A DNA stretch of 10,654 bases from CAMAPP01 sp046153685 (lineage in GTDB: Bacteria; Pseudomonadota; Alphaproteobacteria; CADEGL01), in contig JBJXGH010000105.1 of NCBI GenBank assembly GCA_046153685.1, positions 1-10,654 of the forward strand. The letters are read 5' to 3'. How positions within the stretch are numbered: the first letter of the stretch is position 1; the number at the start of each line of letters is the position of its first letter. A program made the translations under genes and the position numbers. This document shows, one piece after another, positions 7,392-10,654 of this stretch. Under the pieces are notes generated by a model. It was not told where the DNA came from. It saw only the letters and a program-made list of their open reading frames with translations, and ran no database searches.

Positions 7392-7580
7392 GCCTTGCCC
7401 CCCAACCGCCCCCAGGCGATGCACCCGCGGGATATCAAGCCGTCCGGCCCCGGATCATCCTGGGCAAGGGCGACGAGCGAATCCAGCCCCATCGCCGCCG
7501 CACTTGCACGCGACACATACCCCCATCCACACTGGGCTTCGGGCCGGACGCGATACCCGGCAGGTACAATAGGCTCTGCC
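7392..7580. promoter_or_regulatory. Divergent promoter region between dehydrogenase and nitrilase genes
   Basis: This 189-bp spacer separates the four-gene minus operon from the plus-strand nitrilase-transporter pair, so it should carry both promoters. The nitrilase frame is open across all of it, but the encoded residues do not resemble the family, so it is treated as non-coding. No RNA gene or clear long inverted repeat was seen. Confidence 0.5.
7565..7570 (+). promoter_or_regulatory. Possible -10 element of the nitrilase gene
   Basis: TACAAT differs from the sigma-70 consensus TATAAT at one base and stands out in a GC-rich spacer. It ends 10 bases before the ATG at 7581, so transcription would begin about 3-4 bases ahead of the start codon, giving a leaderless or nearly leaderless mRNA. 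No good -35 element is seen about 17 bases upstream, so this is weak. Confidence 0.25.
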
Positions 7581-8432
7581 ATGAAACTCGCCGTTATCCA
7601 AATGAACAGCGGCCTCGACGTGGCCGCCAATGTCGCCAAGGCCTGCGCCTATATCGAGCGCGCGGCAGGCGAGCATGGCGCGGAACTCGTGCTACTGCCC
7701 GAATTCTTCAACACCATTTATTTCGCCCAGTATCGCGACTTGGCATGGATGCGCCTGGCCGAAGCCGAAACCGGCCCGAGCCTAGAGGCCGTGCGTGCCT
7801 GCGCGCAGCACGCCAAGGTTCACGTCGTGGCGACAATCTACGAGATCGCGGGGCCCGGGCTCTATTTCGATACCGCCTTCCACATCGATCCCGACGGGGC
7901 GATCCGCTTTAGATTTCGCAAAATTCATCCTGCCGGAGTCAAAAGCCTGGAGAAATTGTATTTCCGTTACGGTTCGCGGCTCGATACCTACGGCCTCGAC
8001 GCGTGGCGGGTCGGCATCGGCATTTGCTACGACATGGGCTTTCCCGAGACCGCTCGCGCGTTGACGGTCAATGGCGCCGAGCTTTTGCTTGCACCCTATG
8101 CAACCTCGCGCGCCGAGATGTTCCAGGAAATGCTACGCACGCGCGCCTTCGAGAACGGCGCCTATCTGGCGGCCGCCAACAAGGTCGGCCGCGAGGGCGA
8201 TTGGCAGATGGGCGGGCACAGCCTGATCGCCGATCCCGCGGGCCGAGTGCTCGCCAGCGGCGACGGCCGGGACGAGGCCTTGCTCGTGGCCGAGATAGAC
8301 CGGGCGACGCTGATCGAGGCGCGCACGCGCTGGCCGGTCTTGCGCGACCGCAGGCCCGATCTCTACCGCGCGCTTGCCGCCGAGCCGGACGCCTTGCTCG
8401 ACTTGGCTTTGACCGGCAAGGCGCAACGCTGA
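7581..8432 (+). CDS. Nitrilase-superfamily carbon-nitrogen hydrolase (amidase/N-carbamoyl hydrolase-like)
   Basis: The protein has 283 residues, the usual size for a single nitrilase domain. The Glu-Lys-Cys triad is visible: Glu41 in LVLLPEFF, Lys114 in FRKIHPAG and Cys149 in GIGICYDMGFPE. The start MKLAVIQMNS and the ends AANKVG and GHSLIADPAG are also typical. These cytoplasmic enzymes hydrolyse amides, nitriles or N-carbamoyl groups through a Cys thioester. The sequence looks closer to the N-carbamoyl-amidase and Nit-type amidase branches than to true nitrilases, but I cannot fix the substrate. The ATG at 7581 begins the conserved domain, and the long in-frame extension upstream is spurious. 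A weak AGG lies 7 bases ahead. It precedes the nucleoside-transporter gene by 38 bp on the same strand and diverges from the dehydrogenase operon. Confidence 0.88.
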   Translation: MKLAVIQMNSGLDVAANVAKACAYIERAAGEHGAELVLLPEFFNTIYFAQYRDLAWMRLAEAETGPSLEAVRACAQHAKVHVVATIYEIAGPGLYFDTAFHIDPDGAIRFRFRKIHPAGVKSLEKLYFRYGSRLDTYGLDAWRVGIGICYDMGFPETARALTVNGAELLLAPYATSRAEMFQEMLRTRAFENGAYLAAANKVGREGDWQMGGHSLIADPAGRVLASGDGRDEALLVAEIDRATLIEARTRWPVLRDRRPDLYRALAAEPDALLDLALTGKAQR

Positions 8433-8470
8433 TACGCCGAGGGCGGGCGCGGGCGAATCTCGGGGGCGGC

Positions 8471-9721
8471 GTGGAGCATTTGCAATCGGCATTCGGCCTC
8501 GCGGTGCTTCTTGCGCTCGCTTGGGCGGTATCGGAGAACCGGGCCGCCGTCCGAGGCCGCATCGTCTGGCCAGGCTTGGCGCTGAGCGCCGCGCTCGGCA
8601 TCGCGATGCTCGAACTTCCTGCGCTGCGAGCGGTTTTCGCCGCGCTCGCCCGCGCGGTCGGCGCCGTGGCCGAGGCGACGCGCACGGGCACGGCCTTCGT
8701 TTTCGGCTATCTCGGCGGCGGCGATTTGCCGTTCGAGCCGAGTCGGCCGGAACACGTCTTCGTCCTCGCCTTCCAAGCCCTGCCCATCGTCGTGGTGATG
8801 AGCGCGCTCACCGCCTTGCTGTTTCACTGGCGAATCATCCCCCTGCTGGTGCGCGGCGCGGCCATAGTTTTGCGCCGTACCCTTGGGGTCGGCGGCGCCG
8901 TCGGCCTCTCGACCGCAGCCAATATCTTCGTCGGCATGGTCGAGGCGCCGCTGGTCATCCGACCCTATCTCGCCCGTCTCACGCGCGGCGAGATGTTCAT
9001 CGTCATGACGGGCGGCATGGCGGGAATCGCCGGCACGGTCATGGTGCTTTACGCGGTCCTGCTGGCACCGATCATTCCCGAGGCCTTCGGCCATATCCTC
9101 ATCGCCTCGGTCCTGGGCGCGCCCTTGGCCATCGTCGTCGGCCACATCATGGTGCCGGATTCAGGTGGCGGCGCCGATTGCGACGGCGCGCCCGACCTCG
9201 CGCGCGCGACCGATTCGGCCATGGACGCGGTCGCCCGGGGTACGCAGGCGGGCGTGGAATTGCTGATCAACATCGTCGCCAGCCTCGTCGTTCTGGTCGC
9301 GCTAGTGGCCTTGACGAATGCCATGCTCGGCTTGGTGCCGGATATCGCCGGAGCTCCCGTCACGCTGCAACGCGCGCTCGGCCTGGCGATGGCGCCGGTG
9401 TGCTGGCTCATGGGCGTGCCCTGGGCCGAAGCCCAAAGCGCTGGCGCGCTCATGGGCGTGAAGACCGTACTCAACGAGCTCATCGCCTATGCCGAGCTCG
9501 CACGCCTGCCGCCCGAGGCGCTCTCGCCCCGCTCGCGGCTCATCATGCTGTACGCGCTTTGCGGCTTCGCCAATTTCGGCTCGCTTGGAATCATGATCGC
9601 GGGACTTTCGACCATGGCGCCCACTAGGCGCGGCGAAATCGTCGGCCTCGGGATGAAATCGATCGTCTCGGGCACATTGTGCACGTGCCTCCTGGGCGCG
9701 TTCGCCGGCCTTTGGTTCTAA
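8471..9721 (+). CDS. Concentrative nucleoside transporter (CNT/NupC family) with altered base-site residues
   Basis: This 416-residue inner-membrane protein matches the ion-coupled CNT family: an N-terminal helix (FGLAVLLALAWAVS), a gate-type domain near 95-140 and the core GLSTAANIFVGMVEAPL (145-161), TRGEMFIVMTGGMAGIAGTV (171-190), GVKTVLNELIAY (329-340) and CGFANFGSLG (364-373). From the Vibrio cholerae CNT structure, Glu332, Asn368 and Ser371 bind ribose. Their equivalents Glu336, Asn368 and Ser371 are kept. The base-side Gln-Thr-Glu motif is here Met156-Val157-Glu158, so base recognition may differ. The GTG at 8471 is chosen because it gives a normal-length N-terminus. A TTG at 8480 with GGAG 4 bases ahead is an alternative. 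The gene follows the nitrilase by 38 bp, probably in one operon, and ends 4 bp from the convergent methyltransferase gene. Confidence 0.87.
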   Translation: MEHLQSAFGLAVLLALAWAVSENRAAVRGRIVWPGLALSAALGIAMLELPALRAVFAALARAVGAVAEATRTGTAFVFGYLGGGDLPFEPSRPEHVFVLAFQALPIVVVMSALTALLFHWRIIPLLVRGAAIVLRRTLGVGGAVGLSTAANIFVGMVEAPLVIRPYLARLTRGEMFIVMTGGMAGIAGTVMVLYAVLLAPIIPEAFGHILIASVLGAPLAIVVGHIMVPDSGGGADCDGAPDLARATDSAMDAVARGTQAGVELLINIVASLVVLVALVALTNAMLGLVPDIAGAPVTLQRALGLAMAPVCWLMGVPWAEAQSAGALMGVKTVLNELIAYAELARLPPEALSPRSRLIMLYALCGFANFGSLGIMIAGLSTMAPTRRGEIVGLGMKSIVSGTLCTCLLGAFAGLWF

Positions 9722-9725
9722 GCGC

Positions 9726-10331
9726 CTAACCCGCCCGAACGAAGACGAGCGCGAGATTGTTCGCCGGCAGGGCGTAAATCTCCGGCGCGCCGAACGATTT
9801 CGATGCCGCCAAGTCCGCGACCTCGCCGAGATCGCGCACGCCCCAGGATGGGTCGCGCGCGCGCAGGGATTCATCGAATTCGGCATTGCTCGGCGCGGTA
9901 TGGCGCCCGTCCCGCTTGAACGGGCCGTACAGCACGAGCGGTGCCGCGGGCGGCAATGCGGCCGCGGCACCCTCGAACAAAGCGACGGCGGCCGACCACG
10001 GCGAGATGTGAATCATGTTGATGCACACCAGGGCGTCCACGTGCGCGGCCGACCAAGGCTGGCGATGCACGTCGAGCACGATCGGCGCGGCCACGTTCGC
10101 CAGGCCGGCCGTCCATGAAGCGATCGAGGCCAGGTTCGCGCCATTGGCGTCGCTCGGTTGGAAGACGAGGCCGGGCAAGTTCGCGGCGAAATGTGCCGCG
10201 TGCTCGCCCGTGCCGCTGGCGATTTCCAGCACCAGGCCCTGGGGCGGCAAGACTTGCCGCAGCACGCCCAAAATCGGCTCTTTGTTGCGCGCGGTCGCGG
10301 GCGCATAAAGCCGGGCGTTTTCGTTCGGCAT
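9726..10331 (-). CDS. DUF938 family class I SAM-dependent methyltransferase-like protein
   Basis: The protein has 201 residues and the features I associate with DUF938 (METTL26-like): ARLYAPATARNKEPILGVL near the N-terminus (6-24), the SAM-binding loop VLEIASGTGEHAAHFA (34-49), an acidic SDANGANL strand end (60-67), NMIHISPW (105-112) and LYGPFKRDGRHTAPSN (134-149). The function of the family is unknown, and a methyltransferase role rests on the fold. The ATG at 10331 puts the conserved N-terminus at residue 6. The in-frame ATG at 10379 would add 16 residues of low similarity, but it directly abuts the stop of the upstream gene (TGA then ATG), so coupled translation from there is possible. 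Both starts have only GGATGG-like sites 8-9 bases ahead. It is convergent with the transporter gene. Confidence 0.83.
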   Translation of the reverse strand: MPNENARLYAPATARNKEPILGVLRQVLPPQGLVLEIASGTGEHAAHFAANLPGLVFQPSDANGANLASIASWTAGLANVAAPIVLDVHRQPWSAAHVDALVCINMIHISPWSAAVALFEGAAAALPPAAPLVLYGPFKRDGRHTAPSNAEFDESLRARDPSWGVRDLGEVADLAASKSFGAPEIYALPANNLALVFVRAG

Positions 10332-10379
10332 GTCCTCGCCATCCCCGCTCGAGTCCCCGCGCAAATCTCGGGCGGCCAT

Positions 10380-10654
10380 TCAGTGGGCCATCCAAGAAAA
10401 GTAAACCGGCACGGCGAGATAGGACAGCGCGCCCAAAGCCAGCGCGGCCCGCACCCAGCGCGCGTCGTAGCGGCGCCAGAGGACGGCGATCATGGCCACG
10501 GCTAGCGCGGCCTCGAAGGGCGCCCAAAGTTGGCCGTAATGGCGCGCATCCCAATAGGACACCGGCGAACGGAATCGCCAATCCGACAGAGGCCAGAAAT
10601 GAGCGTGCGCGTCGTCGATATGCAAGGGGAAATCCCCGGCGATGTGGAGTAGCG
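10380..10654 (-). CDS. Small integral membrane protein of unknown function, C-terminal part (5' end outside window)
   Basis: The frame stays open to the right edge, so only the last 91 or so residues are seen. The segment LHIDDAHAHFWPLSDWRF is rich in His and Asp and is followed by SPVSYWD. Two hydrophobic helices come next (FEAALAVAMIAVLW and ALALGALSYLAVPVYF). The pattern recalls a conserved alphaproteobacterial membrane family, sometimes loosely annotated as cobalamin-related or as a YdjM-like membrane-bound metal-dependent hydrolase. The His/Asp cluster would suit metal binding, but this is only resemblance. A TTG at 10625 could be read as a start, but coding-like residues (LLHIAGDFP) continue upstream, so truncation by the window is more likely. 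Its TGA abuts a possible ATG of the DUF938 gene, suggesting one transcript. Confidence 0.6.
   Translation of the reverse strand, partial: LLHIAGDFPLHIDDAHAHFWPLSDWRFRSPVSYWDARHYGQLWAPFEAALAVAMIAVLWRRYDARWVRAALALGALSYLAVPVYFSWMAH

Noticed and set aside
7254..7580. N-terminal extension of the nitrilase frame by 109 codons
   Set aside because: The extension overlaps the dehydrogenase gene antisense and resembles no nitrilase-linked domain. The conserved domain begins exactly at the ATG at 7581.
8521..9627. 368-codon plus-strand frame overlapping the nucleoside transporter
   Set aside because: It is a +1-type shadow frame with an Arg-rich, low-complexity product. The transporter frame carries conserved motifs throughout.

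Overview
The window is GC-rich, densely coded bacterial DNA. Long spurious open frames lie antisense to almost every gene, as expected at high GC. The adjacent hpnN-like and hpnM-like hopanoid transport genes, the GC-rich codon use and the DUF938 methyltransferase suggest an alphaproteobacterium, perhaps Rhodospirillales-like. This is inferred from gene content only. No rRNA, tRNA, CRISPR array, insertion sequence or phage gene was seen, and no gap between genes exceeds about 190 bases.

Layout. (1) 1-854, plus strand: the C-terminal part of an HpnN-type RND/MMPL hopanoid transporter. It converges on (2) 902-1585, minus: an HpnM/MlaC-type periplasmic lipid-binding protein. (3) A 119-bp divergent spacer holds a perfect 8-bp inverted repeat and separates hpnM from (4) 1705-2175, plus: a Rid-family protein that lacks the archetypal Tyr and Arg and has a basic tail. 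(5) 7391 down to 2172, minus: a tight four-gene operon. In transcription order it encodes an FAD/GcvT two-domain N-methyl amino acid dehydrogenase, a 14-helix MFS transporter, a cytoplasmic NodB/CE4 deacetylase and a small dimeric alpha/beta-barrel protein, with gaps of 28, 10 and 22 bp. (6) Divergent from it, 7581-9721, plus: a nitrilase-superfamily amidohydrolase followed by a concentrative nucleoside transporter with unusual base-site residues. (7) 10331 down to 9726, minus: a DUF938 methyltransferase, preceded by the C-terminal part of a small membrane protein cut by the window edge.

How they may work together. Regions 4 to 6 look like one catabolic module with two transporters, a C-N hydrolase, a CE4 hydrolase (a family that also contains cyclic-ureide hydrolases such as PuuE), an oxidative N-demethylase that passes one-carbon units to folate, and a Rid protein. 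A coherent but unproven reading is uptake and stepwise breakdown of an N-methylated amide, ureide or nucleoside-like compound to an amino acid. The substrate cannot be read from the sequence. No regulator gene lies inside the window.
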